From Micractinium sp. NFX-FRZ (Eukaryota; Chlorophyta; Trebouxiophyceae; Chlorellales; Chlorellaceae): 64,000 nucleotides of DNA. Made by a program: the position numbers and the translations under genes. A model generated the notes under the pieces. It did not search any database. It was not told the origin of the DNA and was given only the letters and a program-made list of their open reading frames with translations. Of this stretch, positions 62,843-64,000 are shown piece by piece. Location: the NCBI GenBank assembly GCA_029339195.1, contig JAPTJF010000002.1, forward strand, positions 62,001 to 126,000, given 5' to 3'. Positions within the stretch are counted from its first letter, which is position 1, and every line of letters begins with the position of its first letter.

Positions 62843-64000
62843 AGGCGAGAGGAGCCAGCAAGAGACGACTGGGCAGTGCCCAGCTGGATGCTGATGTGGC
62901 GCCTGCCGCCGCCCTGCCCGCCAACTTCCCGCGGATCCCGCACCGCCTGCCCCTCAGACTTTGGGCCCTTGATTGTTTGATGAGCATAGGAACAACATGA
63001 ACGCATGCCCACCCAGCGGCCCAGCCAGCGCTGCTGCCGCCGCTTTGGGGGCGGCCGTGACACCTCGCCCGGTTGCCCGTCCCCCCCTCTTTACACATGG
63101 CCCTGCATCTGTCACCCGTCACACCCGCCCCCTAGCCAACCCTGAATCCTTTTCGCACCCACCACCCTTGGCTTGCCTGCTTGCTTGGCGGGCCGCCTGA
63201 CCCTGCACCGAGGCGCCAGCGGAGGCTCACTCCCCGGCGCCGCCTGTGCTGGGGCAGCCCGCCCCCCTACCCCACCCCACCCCCCATGCGCTGGCGCGGG
63301 GGGTGGGCACTTTTGTGTACGCACGCTTGGGCCACCCAATCATTCTTCTTTGTGAATTACTTTTGCTGCCGCTGCTGTGTGCGTCCCACACGCTGTGCGC
63401 CAATCCGTCGCTCGCCCGCCCCGCTTGCTCCGCTCCCTCGCTGTGCGCGCTCCTCTTGCCCAACCCTGCATCTCCTTTCGCCCTCTTGTACCCATCTTGT
63501 TGCTTGTTCCGTCCCCCTCTCGCGCTCGCTCCCTCCCCCGCTCTTGCACTCTATCCCCCCAGTTTGCTTGCCCGCCGTGCCGTGCCTTGAGCGCCGGCGC
63601 CTGTTTTCCATGCCCATATTTGAAAAGCAAAAAAATGCATTGCACTGCACTATCTGCATCGTCCCCCCCCCCCCCCTTCCCTGCTGACCCCAGGCTCGTC
63701 CGACCTCCTGCGTGCATCTTAATCATCTCATATTTTCCCGTCTCTTGACCCTTCCCGCTTTTCACCGCTGCCTTTTGCTTCCCACCCGCACTCCCTCCTT
63801 TCACCGCTTTTCCGCCGCCAGGCAACCTCTACCGTCCTTTCCTTTCGTTTCCTCGTCACCCGATCGCCCTTGCGCTGCAACAGTGCTGGAGTGTGTAAGA
63901 GTTGAGAGAGTCGAATCGAGGGAGGTGGCTAGTACAGGCAGGGGCGCCGCAGCCGCTGCTGGCAGATGATAACGTTGCTGAAAGATGACAGTTTTGGAGG
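62843..64000. other. GATA 3' flank and right end of window
   Basis: No gene seen. From about 63360 the plus strand is pyrimidine-rich, with a run of 14 C at 63663-63676. The first plus-strand TGTAA after the GATA stop lies at 63894, implying either a 1-kb 3' UTR or another signal. The last bases may be the 5' flank of a gene beyond the window. Confidence 0.35.
63663..63676. repeat. Poly-C tract (14 C)
   Basis: A perfect homopolymer of 14 cytosines in a pyrimidine-rich flank. Length is uncertain in any sequencing method. Confidence 0.9.

Overview
The window is nuclear DNA from a GC-rich, intron-dense green alga, most likely a trebouxiophyte of the Chlorella/Micractinium type. This is inferred from gene content: granule-bound starch synthase, a chloroplast-type DAR GTPase, plant-type class II DAHP synthase with a transit-peptide-like N terminus, an EFR3/SRL2-like protein, a plant-type GATA factor and a CELF-type protein like the CHLAMY1 C3 subunit. 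Introns are short, run GTGAG/GTGGG...CTGCAG, and about 5% appear to be GC-AG. TGTAA, the usual green-algal poly(A) signal, lies downstream of several stop codons. I saw no prokaryotic, viral or complete transposon sequence.

I assembled fifteen genes by matching splice phase across exons. In order: MMACHC-like (-, cut by the left edge), TML-like muniscin (-), multi-RRM hnRNP-like protein (+), WDR90/POC16 (-), NOP16 (+), class II DAHP synthase (-), a small unknown protein (+), ZIP4/SPO22 (+), a small putative membrane protein (-), DAR GTPase 3-like (-), CELF/C3-like RNA-binding protein (+), GBSSI (+), a small mitochondrial-looking protein (-), EFR3-like (+) and a GATA zinc-finger factor (+). 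Many neighbours are divergent pairs sharing 0.2-1.1 kb, or convergent pairs with facing 3' ends.

The genes are mostly unrelated housekeeping functions: B12 handling, endocytosis, RNA binding, ribosome assembly in nucleolus and plastid, the shikimate pathway, starch and PI4-kinase anchoring. Two stand out together. ZIP4 is a meiosis-specific crossover (ZMM) protein and WDR90/POC16 is a centriole/cilium protein. Both look intact, which suggests a cryptic sexual, perhaps flagellated, stage if the organism is of the supposedly asexual Chlorella type.

The structural theme worth following is the presence of small tandem duplications of exon edges, splice site included, inside adjacent introns of at least four genes (DAHP synthase, CELF-like, GBSSI, EFR3-like). 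There are also several stop-free introns whose length is a multiple of three, five candidate GC-AG introns, and a tRNA-like B-box/A-box pair in inverted order near 27.8 kb. All exon joins are read by eye and have not been tested against transcripts.
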